A stretch of 64,000 bases of DNA from DAOTVX01 sp034436015 (GTDB taxonomy: Bacteria > Chloroflexota > Anaerolineae > Anaerolineales > Villigracilaceae). Made by a program: the position numbers and the translations under genes. The stretch lies in contig DAOTWG010000031.1 in the NCBI GenBank assembly GCA_034436015.1, positions 62,001 through 126,000 on the forward strand. The letters run 5' to 3'. Positions 45,401-54,505 of the stretch are shown piece by piece (positions within the stretch are counted from its first letter, which is position 1; every line of letters starts with the position of its first letter). The notes under the pieces were generated by a model, which worked only from the letters and a program-made list of their open reading frames with translations, had not been told where the DNA came from and ran no database searches.

Positions 45401-48400
45401 TGACGCCGCTGCTGACGCTCTGCGTGCCGCTGACGTAGAACAGGCCGGCCGGCAGGGCGTCGGTGATCGTCAGGTTGCGCAGCGTGCCGAGCGGCGAGGT
45501 AATGGTCAGGGTTACGGTGTAGGTGGCGCCGATGGGCAGGGTCATGGCAGCGTCGCTCTTGTCGAAAGTTGGGGCGGAGCTGGTGAAGGTGGCCGAGGCG
45601 GTATCCTGCGTGCCGTCCACTGCGCGCGGGACGCTGTCATCGTAGACGCGCTCGTTGGCGTTGGGGCCGTTGAGCGAGGTCCAGTCGGCGTCCACGGTGT
45701 TGGTGTGCGCGCCGTCCAGGTGCAGGCTGCTCTGGGCGGTGGCGGTGTAGGTGCATTCGATATACGAATCCGGGTCGGCGGCAGGGATGTCCCAAGCGCC
45801 GGCCGGGTTGCCGTCGAAGGTCAGCGTGCCGCCGCCGACGGTGACGGTGACGGGGATGGTCGAGGTGGACGCGCCGTCATAGAAGACGCAGGTAGCATCA
45901 TTGTTGTACGTTACGCCCTGAGCAAGGATATCCCGGGCGGCGACATCGTAGGCGGTGGAGGTGCCGGTGTTGGTGAAGTGCACGGTGTAGGTGAGCGTGT
46001 TGCCAGCCTGCACGTCGCTGGTCGGGACGACCGACTTGGCGGTGACGATGCGCGGCTCGATCACGGTAATATTTTGCGCGCCGCCGGAGAGGGTCGTATC
46101 GGTCGAGCCGGCGCCGGGAGTGTAGGTCAGGCTGGCGCCGTTGGTCAGGATAGCGCCGATTTGGTTGCCCGGCACATCCAAAACGCGCAGCGTGACCAAG
46201 AGGGTGAAGGTGTTGTTGGCGGGATTGTTCTCGTCGGTGGTGGTGATGTCGCCGAAGCTGAAGAGGACATCGTCGCCGTTTGATGCGCCGCCGCTGACGG
46301 TGGGAACGGGGACGCTGCCACTGAAGGCGCTGGTGTCCACACTATAGGAGACATATTGCATCCCGGTTGGGATGGCGTCGGTGACGCGCACGTTGCGCGT
46401 TACGCCCTCAGGCAGGGTGATGGCGATGGGAAAGGCGACGGTCGCGCCGATGGGGTATCCGGTCGGTGTGGGGGCTTGCTTAACGATTTGCGGCGCGGCG
46501 AGGGGGGTATTGGCGCTGCCGGAAGCGAAGTAATCGTTGTGAGCAGGCGCGCCGCTGCCGTCGCGCTCGCCGGCGTCCGAACCGGGGGCGCCGGGAGTGG
46601 AGGAGCCGGTCGGGTTGACGATTGTGCCAGTGGAATCGGGCAGGCTGGTGTAGGTCAGGTTGCCGGTGTTGGGGATGAGGTAGCCGGCCGGGGCGTCAGC
46701 GGCGATCGTGCCGCTGACGGTGATGGTGATGGCGCGGCCGGGGTCGAGGCAGGTGGCGGTGAAGGTCAGGGTGTCGCTGGTGAATGAGCCGCCGTTGTGG
46801 CTGAAGGAGGCCGTGCCGCTACCGTTGCCGGCGCAGGTCGCGTCCTGGCTGGTGGTGACATTGGCAACCGAAAGGCCGGTCAGATACGGGTCAAAGGTGT
46901 CGGTCAGGACGAGGTCAAAGGCGGTAGAGCGGTCATCGCCGGAGGCGGCGGAGATGGTCAGGGTATAAACGATGATGTCGCCCGCGTCCACAGGAGCAGT
47001 TGCAACGGTTTTGGCGAGGCTGAGCAAAGGTTCGGCGATGCGGACCCTGACATTGTTCGAAGTCGAACCATTTTGCGTGTTGTTGATGAAGACACGGAAA
47101 TTGTTATCGCGATTGTCTCCGGCGTCGTTGCTGCCGGCGGCAGCGTTATTCACCAGGGCATTGAACTCGATGATGATGTACTCGCCGTCGGCGTCGCTAT
47201 CGTTGTTGGTCAATGTGCCGAGTTTGAAGTAGGGGTTGCTGCCGTTGCCATAGGAATCAGGGTCAAGTGTGAGCGAATCGGAGGAACCGACGTTCTGGTC
47301 GGGCAAGATGTAGGTGGGCGTGACCGGGGCCGGGTCGTTGCCGTGGACCCAGGGGCCGCTGCCAAAGGGGCCGCTGCCTAGCGCCAGGCCGAGCGTGCTG
47401 CCGGGCGGTTCGGTGGAGGCGATCGGCGAGTCGTCGGAGAGCAACGCCAAACGGGCCGTGCCGTCATCTAGGTAGGTCAGACCGTTGGGCAGTTGGTCTT
47501 GAATCTGGAAGTTGACGCTGGCGCCTTCGGGCAGTTGCACCACCAGGCGGTAGCGGACGATTTCACCAATGACCACGCGCTCTGTGCCGCCAACTGCGCC
47601 GGTATGCGCTTCAGAGGTGACAAGCAGGTATTTGTTGAGGGCCACGTTGTTGATGGTGACGGCGGCCTGTCCTTGTGTGCGATAGTCATTCAGCGCGCCA
47701 GAACCAAGCAAGCCGCCCGTGCCGTCGCGCTCATCGGAATCGGTGTTATAGGGCGAGCGGTCGGCGACTGCGCCGGGCAGGCTGGTCCAGCGCGTCTCGG
47801 CAGTGTTGGTGATGACCTGGCCGGGGGTGACCGAGTAATTCACGGTGGCATCGAAGGCGATGGTGCAGGTTTCGCCGGGGTCGAGTTGGGAGACGGAGCC
47901 GCTCAGGGTTGGAGCGTCGGCATCACTGAGCGTCAGCAGGTGCGTGGCGCAAGAACCGGTCAATGTGCCGCTGCTGTAGGTCAGCTCTGGCGGAATGGTA
48001 TCGCTCCAGGTGACGTCGTAGGCGGTGGTGGAGCCGGAGGCGGGGTTGGTCAGCGTCACGGTAAAGGTGACGGTGTCGCCGGCATCGGTATTGCTGGGAA
48101 CGACCGATTTGACAGTCGTGATCGCCGGCTCAATGACCGTGAGCGTGGCGGATTGCACGGTGGCGGTCCCGCCGGCACCACCGTCAATGCGCAGGGTGGC
48201 CGAGTTATGCCGGGTTGTCCCGGTCTGGTTGCCGCTGACGTTCAAGACCACAGCGCGGAAAACGATGGTCAAGGTCTCGTCTGCCGTGTTGTCGCGGTTG
48301 TCGTTGGTGATGGCGCCGAGGGTGAAGGTGAAGTTTTGACCAGAGGCGGAGACGTTCGGGTTGGCCGGGTCATTGCAAGCTGCCGCGAAACCGCCAACAA

Positions 48401-51400
48401 GATCGGTGGACAGGTCGGTGGTGGGCAAGCCGCCCGATGAAGGTGTGATGCTCAGGCAGTCCACGAAAGCCAGGCCGGAAGGGAGATTGTCCTCCAGCGT
48501 GACGTTGGGCAGTCGCCCCTCTGGGATGGTGATGGTGAGAGTGTAATCCACAAACTCGCCAATGACGGCCTGCGTTAGGCCGTTGTCGGAGTTGTTGATT
48601 TCGGTGGTGAAGGTCTTGCCCAGGCTGGAATGGCGGGTGGTGACCCGCGCCGTGTCGGTCAGGTCGTTCGCGGTATGGTCGGGCCCACCTTCTGAGCCGG
48701 CGTAATTGAAGAGAGTAGCCGTGTTGGTGATGTGCTGGCCGGAGCCGACGGTCGCGGCCAGTTCGAGGTCAAAGGTGACCAAGACGATATTCCGGCCGTT
48801 GTTTGGGTCGTATGGCTGGCAGGCGCCCTCGGCTGCGCCGGGATCTACAATTTCTATGCCGGCGCCGAAGAGTCCCCCTCCCAAGTCGGTGTAACCGAGC
48901 GCCGTGCCGTTGCCGCGGTGGACTTGCAGGTTCAAGCCGCCGTCGGGGATGACAAAGCTGGCCGGCAAGTCATCGCGGATGCGGATGTCGAAGGCGCCAT
49001 TGCCGCTGGAGCCGGTATTTTCGATGACGATGGCAAAGGTGACCAAATCGCCGGCGTCCAAGCCGCTCACGTTGCTGTTGATGGGCGTGGAGGCCAGGTT
49101 GGCAGAGTTGATCGTGCCGCTCCAGCGCGGGCTGTTGGTGGGATTGAGGAAGGTCACCGGGCCGGGCGGCGTGGGGTTGAAGATGGCCGCGTCATTCTCT
49201 GCCCAGATAATGCCTTTCTGCATGCGCAGCACCGGTTGGGTGAGGATGATTTGCGCGATCGCGTTGGCGTCGGCGGCGCCGGCGTTAGTCGAACCTTCGT
49301 AGGCGTGCGCCTGATTGGTCAGGTAGAGACGGTCGGCGAAGGGGTCATCGGACACGGTGACGGTGAAAAGAATATCTACCGTGTATGGCTGTTCGGTTGT
49401 TCCATCGAAGTCGCCGTAGAAGAAGTTCAAGCGGTTGTTGGTTGTATTCGAGGCGATGGTTGGAACGATAGCAGAATAGGCGTAGAAAGTGTCGGCGGGT
49501 CCGAACTTGGCGAAGCCGGCGGCGGGAGGGGCGGCGGCGTCGCTGACGGTCCGGTCGAACGTCCAGGCCGGGCCGTCAGCGCCGTTCTCATCTGGGTCGC
49601 CAACGTGGAAGACAGGCAGGGGCAGGTAGTCATTGAACGCTAGGTCTTCCACATCGCCAGTGGGAAGGGTGTAGGTCAGGCGGTAGGTGACGGTGTCGCC
49701 CGGTTTGACTTCGACCGGCGTGGGGAAGGAGGTGCTGCCGTTGACGGCGTAGATGGCCTTGGTCAATACACCGCGACCGATGACGCTGGCATCCGTCGAG
49801 TCATCGCCTTCGTCATACTCGGTGGGCGTGCTGGCATCGACGGTAGAAAGCACGATGCCGTCAATCATGACAGCGTTATCCAGCCTATCGCCCTGATCCA
49901 CGCTGGGATCGCCGGAGGGATAGTTGTCGGTGAAGTCTTGCTGGATTAGGGTGCGGAAGACGATGCGGCCGGTGGTGGGGCCGTCGTTGTAACTGCCGCA
50001 GTCCGGGTCGTCGCCGCCCGTGCCGCCGGTCGGCACGCAGCCGCCGATGAGACGGCCGTCCTGACCGCGGGCAGTGATTTCCTGGGACACATTGAAGATG
50101 ATGGTAGTGGAGCCGTCATCGGTCGCCGGGTCTAGGCTGTCGCATTCGCCGGGAGGGGCTGGGGGCGAAGCAGTCGCTCCGGTGTAGTTACAGGAGATGG
50201 TCACGTTCGAGGCAGCCATTGCTGCAGCGTCGAGGGTGTAGGTATTGCCGTTGATTTCCAGCGTGGGGACGAAGGTGGGGTCGAAGCGCTGCCCATCCGA
50301 GATGGTGTCGGTGATGACCACGTGGTTGAAAGCGAAGAAATCCGAGATTTGGAAGTCGAGGGTGTATTCCAGGTATTTGCCGGGGAACGGCTGGCCGCCG
50401 CCCACCACGCTGACGTTCTTCTGGATGGCAATCGAGCGGTTGTTCAGGGTGTGCTCGCATCCATCCGGGTCGCGCGTGAACGTGCCACCGGTATCGCGGA
50501 TATCGCTAGGGGCCCACGTCCCTCCGCCGCTGGCGTTGTTGCAGGAAGTAACGTCATCGCCGCTGGACGGGTCAATCACCGAGTCGCTGCTTCCATCGCG
50601 CAACGGGATATAATACTCGAAGGTCATCGTCGCCGTGCCGCTGACGGAGGTAAAGTTGCAGGAGAGCGCGCCGCCGGGCGTGGTAGTGGAGGGCAGGGTG
50701 CAGGAGGCTTCCCCAGGGCTGGGGCTGACCAGCCGGACGAACTGCATGTTGTTCGGCAGCACATCGCTCAGGTTGAAGGAGGTCATCGTCTGACCGGGAG
50801 CAATCTGCGCGGTGACGGTGTAGAGGCGCGGGAAGTTGGGGCCGGCGGCGGTCTCGTCTTCGGGGCCGTTATAGGTTTTGGAGAGCGTGAACAGGGTGGG
50901 GGTGACGCTTCCGCTTATCCAATTGCTCAAGGTCAGACTGGGGTCGTCGCCGCAGCACCAATCATCGAGTGGGGTATAGCCGAACTGGTAGCCGCCGCGC
51001 GCTCGGATGGTGAGCGGGATGTTGAGATCCGCCAGGTTGCTCATTGAGGCGGTGATAGTCACCACAAGCGGCGGCTGGGCAGGGGTGAAGGAGCCAAAGG
51101 GCAGGCGCAGGGCGACGAAGGTATCGCCGGCATCGCCGCAGACCTGCGCCGGGCTGCCGGTGTTGTCCACCATGTAGGGGTGGTCCACGCAGGTCACGCC
51201 GCCGGACCCGGGGAAGGTCAGGACGGTTCTTGCAACGTCGACCCCCAGGTAGGTGGCGTTGACGAAGCTCAGGCCGTCGAGCGGGGGGTTGGTGTTCTGC
51301 TCGCCGTCGGCCCCGTTGCGCGGGATGATGAGGTCGATCAGCGGCCCGTAGCCGGGGTCGGTTGGGTCAGGGTTGTCGAAGGTGACGGTGAAGTTGACGT

Positions 51401-51590
51401 TCTCGCCGATGAAGGCGTAGGCCGGTATGTTGAGGCTGACGGCTGGAGTGGATGCTGCGAGGAATCTTTCTCCCGGCGCGGCGGAAACGGGAACATTCCC
51501 CCACACGCTCTGGCCAGCAAGAAGTATCAGAACAAGGACGAATGGAAAAACGAAGCGCAACGGGTCAGCGTAGCGGGATGCAAACGACAT
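42417..51590 (-). CDS. Giant secreted DUF11-type repeat protein with LPATG motif and fused C-terminal sortase
   Basis: 3057 residues. An N-terminal signal or anchor helix (about 12-31) is followed by roughly 2800 residues of beta-sandwich repeats. Two kinds alternate: one with DTIPPEL/DALPAGL and GNQ...NNSA motifs, one beginning EP-(I/E)-x-x-(A/T)KSV and DAGDTVTFTVTLTN. Two classical DUF11 units lie near residues 2390-2650. The sorting motif LPATG is at 2887-2891 (bases 42918-42932). A sortase domain fills about 2915-3050, with His2967 (LTAHVY), Cys3030 (LTLITC) and Arg3043, 13 residues after the Cys as in sortase A. No membrane helix follows LPATG. The ATG has GGAGG five bases upstream. I infer that the sortase acts on its own stalk or a neighbouring copy; which class (D/E/F) is unclear. 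Repeat boundaries are approximate. Confidence 0.88.
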   Translation of the reverse strand: MSFASRYADPLRFVFPFVLVLILLAGQSVWGNVPVSAAPGERFLAASTPAVSLNIPAYAFIGENVNFTVTFDNPDPTDPGYGPLIDLIIPRNGADGEQNTNPPLDGLSFVNATYLGVDVARTVLTFPGSGGVTCVDHPYMVDNTGSPAQVCGDAGDTFVALRLPFGSFTPAQPPLVVTITASMSNLADLNIPLTIRARGGYQFGYTPLDDWCCGDDPSLTLSNWISGSVTPTLFTLSKTYNGPEDETAAGPNFPRLYTVTAQIAPGQTMTSFNLSDVLPNNMQFVRLVSPSPGEASCTLPSTTTPGGALSCNFTSVSGTATMTFEYYIPLRDGSSDSVIDPSSGDDVTSCNNASGGGTWAPSDIRDTGGTFTRDPDGCEHTLNNRSIAIQKNVSVVGGGQPFPGKYLEYTLDFQISDFFAFNHVVITDTISDGQRFDPTFVPTLEINGNTYTLDAAAMAASNVTISCNYTGATASPPAPPGECDSLDPATDDGSTTIIFNVSQEITARGQDGRLIGGCVPTGGTGGDDPDCGSYNDGPTTGRIVFRTLIQQDFTDNYPSGDPSVDQGDRLDNAVMIDGIVLSTVDASTPTEYDEGDDSTDASVIGRGVLTKAIYAVNGSTSFPTPVEVKPGDTVTYRLTYTLPTGDVEDLAFNDYLPLPVFHVGDPDENGADGPAWTFDRTVSDAAAPPAAGFAKFGPADTFYAYSAIVPTIASNTTNNRLNFFYGDFDGTTEQPYTVDILFTVTVSDDPFADRLYLTNQAHAYEGSTNAGAADANAIAQIILTQPVLRMQKGIIWAENDAAIFNPTPPGPVTFLNPTNSPRWSGTINSANLASTPINSNVSGLDAGDLVTFAIVIENTGSSGNGAFDIRIRDDLPASFVIPDGGLNLQVHRGNGTALGYTDLGGGLFGAGIEIVDPGAAEGACQPYDPNNGRNIVLVTFDLELAATVGSGQHITNTATLFNYAGSEGGPDHTANDLTDTARVTTRHSSLGKTFTTEINNSDNGLTQAVIGEFVDYTLTITIPEGRLPNVTLEDNLPSGLAFVDCLSITPSSGGLPTTDLSTDLVGGFAAACNDPANPNVSASGQNFTFTLGAITNDNRDNTADETLTIVFRAVVLNVSGNQTGTTRHNSATLRIDGGAGGTATVQSATLTVIEPAITTVKSVVPSNTDAGDTVTFTVTLTNPASGSTTAYDVTWSDTIPPELTYSSGTLTGSCATHLLTLSDADAPTLSGSVSQLDPGETCTIAFDATVNYSVTPGQVITNTAETRWTSLPGAVADRSPYNTDSDERDGTGGLLGSGALNDYRTQGQAAVTINNVALNKYLLVTSEAHTGAVGGTERVVIGEIVRYRLVVQLPEGASVNFQIQDQLPNGLTYLDDGTARLALLSDDSPIASTEPPGSTLGLALGSGPFGSGPWVHGNDPAPVTPTYILPDQNVGSSDSLTLDPDSYGNGSNPYFKLGTLTNNDSDADGEYIIIEFNALVNNAAAGSNDAGDNRDNNFRVFINNTQNGSTSNNVRVRIAEPLLSLAKTVATAPVDAGDIIVYTLTISAASGDDRSTAFDLVLTDTFDPYLTGLSVANVTTSQDATCAGNGSGTASFSHNGGSFTSDTLTFTATCLDPGRAITITVSGTIAADAPAGYLIPNTGNLTYTSLPDSTGTIVNPTGSSTPGAPGSDAGERDGSGAPAHNDYFASGSANTPLAAPQIVKQAPTPTGYPIGATVAFPIAITLPEGVTRNVRVTDAIPTGMQYVSYSVDTSAFSGSVPVPTVSGGASNGDDVLFSFGDITTTDENNPANNTFTLLVTLRVLDVPGNQIGAILTNGASLTYTPGAGSTDTTLSGGAQNITVIEPRIVTAKSVVPTSDVQAGNTLTYTVHFTNTGTSTAYDVAARDILAQGVTYNNDATCVFYDGASTSTIPVTVTVGGGTLTFDGNPAGAWDIPAADPDSYIECTYTATAQSSLHLDGAHTNTVDADWTSLNGPNANERVYDDSVPRAVDGTQDTASATFTSSAPTFDKSDAAMTLPIGATYTVTLTITSPLGTLRNLTITDALPAGLFYVSGTQSVSSGVSPAPTFAVGGPNDGSAPTTLTWTFGDTAVSSSPVTITYNVTVANVFGNQNGVPRTNNAALTYDDAQGNPKSLTDSTTVTVVEPELNITKTVDNATPGGSQTFTYTLTIQHLISSTAHAFDLSISDNLPESVEVSLPPTVSDAPGGCAGTVTDRSAGNNISLTIASLPLGCVLTVQYQAVIVSPPTIPGEVVANTANLTWASLTGVDPYKRDGSGGVNDYADSDGQNVTFTAVDLQITKDDGGVTVNAGDTVPYTLAYTNAGNSVASGVVITETVPANTTFNAGASTPGWSCADGSPAGTTCTLALGALDPADSGSVVFAVTVDNPLPAGVTQIANTASIADGGAQGSDANPADNSDDDETPVTAAPDLTITKDDGFTVVSPGQTITYTLTIANVGTQGAAGVVVTDTLPANTTFVSASNGGTYNSATGVVTWPSFDLAASAPAVTRTVTIQVNDPFPGASMLNQAHVRDDGSNGPDLTPDNNDDDDTDAVLTLPNSDLTKSLLATNQGFTADPSVAIGEILTYEIVFTVPAGGTMPNLTLTDTLDRGLAFVDCLSITPSSPDIITTLAGDFAAACNDPTNPTIWTEPPGSDNPADPGRRVTFTLGDVSNTGSSDGAVTVQYRVVVLDTIENQDSVTLNNSASLTWASGSLAASAPNVSIVEPDFALSKTANRTVAPPGSVITFTLTSRHTAQSNVDAFDVVLTDVLPTGLTYVPGSLTIVSGPPGGTTDDTAAPTLRVRWPTFPLLTGGSRTEAIVQFQAILGNLSPGQRVSNTAALEWTSLPGDISAPQSPYNNTSTERYYDPGSEVNIYGVQTQLVISTPALPATGFAPGRVTILPPRPLDRQFTALGSLRLEIPKLGLNVPIVGVPLRTSGWDLTWLSNQAGWLEGTAFPTWKGNSALTAHVYLANGLPGPFFNLHTLFWGDRIIIHLGRQQYLYEVRQVRRVWPDDLSVLRHEEYPWLTLITCRDYNEHTESYRYRIVVRAVQVKIQTGE

Positions 51591-51720
51591 ATGCCCTCCG
51601 CCTATGGGGTCTTCGCAGCCGGTTGCGCCACTGGCTCAGTGATGCTCCACGGCGCCCAGTGGAGGGAGCATCACCTCATTGCCGCTGCAGATGGTTTCCT
51701 ATAATTTTATAGCAAGTTTC
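51591..51720 (-). promoter_or_regulatory. Structured 5' leader and -10-like region of the giant gene
   Basis: On the minus strand an AT-rich TATAAAATTATA (around 51700-51713) could hold the -10. The leader then forms a stem GTGATGC...GCATCAC with an inner TCCAC/GTGGA pairing (51639-51676). A second stem AGCCAGT/ACCGGCT with one mismatch follows, then GGAGG and the ATG. It matches no riboswitch consensus I know. Regulation through this structure is only a possibility. Confidence 0.4.
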
Positions 51721-51760
51721 TAATTGGGAATCCGTGCAACTTCGTTGGTTAAAATAACAA

Positions 51761-51795
51761 GCTCCCTGAGCGGACGATCGATTCCGTGAGGGAGC
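51761..51795 (-). terminator. Putative terminator of the GH94 gene
   Basis: Stem GCTCCCT (51761-51767) / AGGGAGC (51789-51795), with an inner CGGA/TCCG pairing. On the minus strand it is followed by TTGTTATTTT. It lies about 210 bases past the GH94 stop. The rest of 51796-52005 shows no gene. Confidence 0.6.
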
Positions 51796-52005
51796 CGGAA
51801 GCGGCAAACATTTTGTGGTGTTTGTGACCTAGACGGGCGGGTTTTCAACAGAGCGCGAGAAATATCGTGCCGCAGAGGCTCTTTTCAGCGCCCACGTGGG
51901 GAGAAATCCGCACGCTAGCCTGAAAAACACTGCCCTCGCCAGAGAATTTCAACGCGCCCACTATCTATGTTACAGACGCGTTTTGCGCAGGCGCCTGACA
52001 GACCG

Positions 52006-54402
52006 TTACCCCATTTCCACCACGACTTCGTTGACCGATCCGGCCGGTTGGATTGGGACCGCGCCTTGCGCCGAGCAACCATTTAGGGTGAGCGATTTCA
52101 CGCCTTTTTCTACGCCCTTAGGGTTATACACGTGGATGTGGTAGATCGCCCCGCGCCACTGGCGGAGAACCTCGAATTCCTTCCAGGCGGACGGGATGCA
52201 GGGGTCAATCGTCAACCCCTCGTATCCGGGGCGGATGCCGAGAATCCAGTGTGTGACAGCATGATACATCCAGCCGGCTGAGCCGGTGAGCCAGGGATGG
52301 CGCGCGCGACCGAAAGCGGTGTGATCGCGCCCCATGATGAACTGGCAGTACGAGTAGGGTTCGGCTTGACGGATTTCGATAATGTCGTTTTGATTATAGG
52401 GCAGGAGGGCGTCGTAGAATTTCATAGCACGGCTACCTCGCCCAAGTTTACACTCGGCCACAATGGCCCAGGGGTTCGGGTGGCTGAAGATGGCGGCGTT
52501 TTCCTTGATGCCCTTATAGACGCGCGTGACGTAACCGATTTCGTCATCGGGCTTCGAGAAAGCCGGCCATAGGAGGTGGATGCCATACTGCGAGTACAGG
52601 TATTTGTCCACTGCATCCATACATTGGATGGCGCGCTCGCGGCTGGCGGCTTCGGAGAGAACGGCCAGCGCGTTGCTCTCCAGAAAGATTTTGCCTTCCT
52701 CGTTCTCGCGCGAGCCGATTTTGCGGCCGGTTTTCGTGAAACCGCGTAGGTACCATTCGCCATCCCACAGGTAATCTTCACAGGTCTGGCGGACCTTCTC
52801 TGCGATGGCGGCATATTTCCGGACATCTTCTACGCGCCCCAGGAATTGAGCTGCCTCGACGAAGTTGCGCAGCGCCCAGTAGTGCAGGAAGGAAACCATG
52901 GCCGATTCGCCGCCGCCTAAGTTGAGGCAGTCGTTCCAATCCGCGCGCAACCCTTTGCAGATTCCGCGCGGGCCGATCTGCTCGGCGGAGAAATCCAGCG
53001 CGCGCTTGAGGTGCTCGTACACGCTCGCCTCGCCGCCGTCGGCGAAGGGAATGACGTGGTCGAAAAAGGCTGCATCGCCGGTTTCTTTGACGTATTCGCA
53101 CACGGAGGCCACAATCCACAGGTGGTCATCGGAGCAGGTATCCTCTAGGCCGTGAATGATGTCGGATGGTTTGGGCGTTGGGACAACGGTAGGCAATTTG
53201 ACGCCCGGCAGGCGTTCTTCTTGCGGCTTGAATACTTCCGGATCGAAGAGATGCAATCCGTAGCCTTGTTGCACTTGACCGTGGAGCAGTTCTTCCAAGC
53301 GCTGGCGGACTTTTTCGGGGTTTGTATGGGGGACGCTCATTACGTCCTGGGCAGTGTCGCGGTAGCCAAGGCCGGTTCGTCCACCGACTTCGATGAACGA
53401 GGCGAAACGAGACCAGACAACGCAGGTCTCGGCCTGGTAGAGGTTCCAGAGGTTGATCATCGTATCCAGGCCCGGGTGTGGGGTGCGGCACTGGAATTTT
53501 TCCAGTTTCCGTTGCCAGTAGTTCTTCAATTCGCCGAAAGCCGCGTCCACAGCGGAGAAATCGGAGTATTTGCGGCGGATAGCTTGGCCGGTCGCGCGAG
53601 GGCCGACGCCGAGCATGAAGATCAAGCGCGATTCCTCGCCGGGTTGGAGGCTCAGGCGTTTGTGCAAGGCGCCGCAGTGGTTGCCGCCCAGTTCGGCGGA
53701 ATTCGAGCAGACGCCGCGCGCTACGGCTTCGGGATCGGTTTCCGTGTGGTAGTTGCCTAAGAACGCATCGCGCACGCAGTCGTAGGAATCCGGCTCAAAA
53801 TTGGCGGTCATGTAGTGAAACGTCCACGGTTCGTAGAAGAAGTCGTACTCGATGACGCCATCGGCGTAGCTCGACCCGCTGGCATAGAGCGACATTTGCA
53901 GGTTTTGGTTATCAATTGAAATATGGTGAAAGGAAAATTCTACGTAGGAGAAGACGCTCAACCTCCGCGGCCGGCCCGAGGTGTTGCGAATGCGCACATC
54001 CCATAGTTCCACATCGTCGTTGATGGGGATGAAGATAAGTTGAGAAGCCTGAATCCCTTGATGGTCGCAGGAGAATTTTGAGTAGGAGAGACCGTGCCGA
54101 CATTCATAGCGCGCTTTGCTCAAATCCTTGCCGGTTGGTTGCCAGGAAATTGTCCAGAATTCGCCGCTCTCGTCATCGCGGATATACACGTAATGGCCTG
54201 GGCGGTCGAGCGGGACGCCATTTTGCCGAAAGCGCGTGATGCGATGATGCTCGGCGGATTTGTAGAAGGCGTAGCCGCCGGCATTATGTGAGAGGACGGC
54301 GCACATGTCTTTAACGCCAATGTAGTTCGTCCAGGAGACGGGAATATCCGGACGTTCGATAACATATTCTTTGTTTTCATTATCGAAATAACCGTAACGC
54401 AT
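52006..54402 (-). CDS. GH94 family phosphorylase (cellobiose phosphorylase-like)
   Basis: Cleaves a beta-glucoside disaccharide with phosphate, giving glucose-1-phosphate and free sugar, in the cytoplasm. The 798-residue protein has the N-terminal beta-sandwich (MRYGYFDNENKEYVI, SWTNYIG, NAGGYAFYKSAEHHRITRFR) and an (alpha/alpha)6 barrel with GYRDTAQDV, TCSDDHLWIV, the catalytic Asp in LRADWNDCLNLGGGESAM, and the phosphate-binding C-terminal region with GSAGWMYHAVTHWILG. The ATG at 54402 follows GGAGG, while the upstream start has none. It lies 103 bases downstream of the nucleotidyltransferase-phosphoglucomutase gene on the same strand, and that mutase can convert the glucose-1-phosphate. 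The exact disaccharide cannot be told from this sequence. Confidence 0.92.
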   Translation of the reverse strand: MRYGYFDNENKEYVIERPDIPVSWTNYIGVKDMCAVLSHNAGGYAFYKSAEHHRITRFRQNGVPLDRPGHYVYIRDDESGEFWTISWQPTGKDLSKARYECRHGLSYSKFSCDHQGIQASQLIFIPINDDVELWDVRIRNTSGRPRRLSVFSYVEFSFHHISIDNQNLQMSLYASGSSYADGVIEYDFFYEPWTFHYMTANFEPDSYDCVRDAFLGNYHTETDPEAVARGVCSNSAELGGNHCGALHKRLSLQPGEESRLIFMLGVGPRATGQAIRRKYSDFSAVDAAFGELKNYWQRKLEKFQCRTPHPGLDTMINLWNLYQAETCVVWSRFASFIEVGGRTGLGYRDTAQDVMSVPHTNPEKVRQRLEELLHGQVQQGYGLHLFDPEVFKPQEERLPGVKLPTVVPTPKPSDIIHGLEDTCSDDHLWIVASVCEYVKETGDAAFFDHVIPFADGGEASVYEHLKRALDFSAEQIGPRGICKGLRADWNDCLNLGGGESAMVSFLHYWALRNFVEAAQFLGRVEDVRKYAAIAEKVRQTCEDYLWDGEWYLRGFTKTGRKIGSRENEEGKIFLESNALAVLSEAASRERAIQCMDAVDKYLYSQYGIHLLWPAFSKPDDEIGYVTRVYKGIKENAAIFSHPNPWAIVAECKLGRGSRAMKFYDALLPYNQNDIIEIRQAEPYSYCQFIMGRDHTAFGRARHPWLTGSAGWMYHAVTHWILGIRPGYEGLTIDPCIPSAWKEFEVLRQWRGAIYHIHVYNPKGVEKGVKSLTLNGCSAQGAVPIQPAGSVNEVVVEMG

Positions 54403-54505
54403 GTAACCTCCGTGAATAAGCGGCAAATCTGGTTTGGAAGAGGGGAAGATCGTAGGCCGCGGAGGGTGAATTAGAAGCACCGTCTAGCGTCTACGGTCTT
54501 GTCGT

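Noticed and set aside
43326..48440. Long plus-strand open frames (for example 43326-44702, 45051-46283, 47493-48440) opposite the giant gene
   Set aside because: They lie antisense to a continuous 9-kb gene with clear domains. Their Gly/Val/Arg/Ala-rich low-complexity translations have no recognisable motifs, as expected for the reverse complement of a GC-rich repeat gene.
42900..51500. Repeated sequence in the giant gene as a possible CRISPR or satellite array
   Set aside because: The repeats are diverged protein-domain repeats of a few hundred residues in frame, not short identical repeats with spacers.
51591..51720. Cyclic-di-GMP or cobalamin riboswitch in the leader of the giant gene
   Set aside because: I looked for the conserved GEMM core and the B12 box. 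Only isolated words match, and the stems do not fit either consensus.
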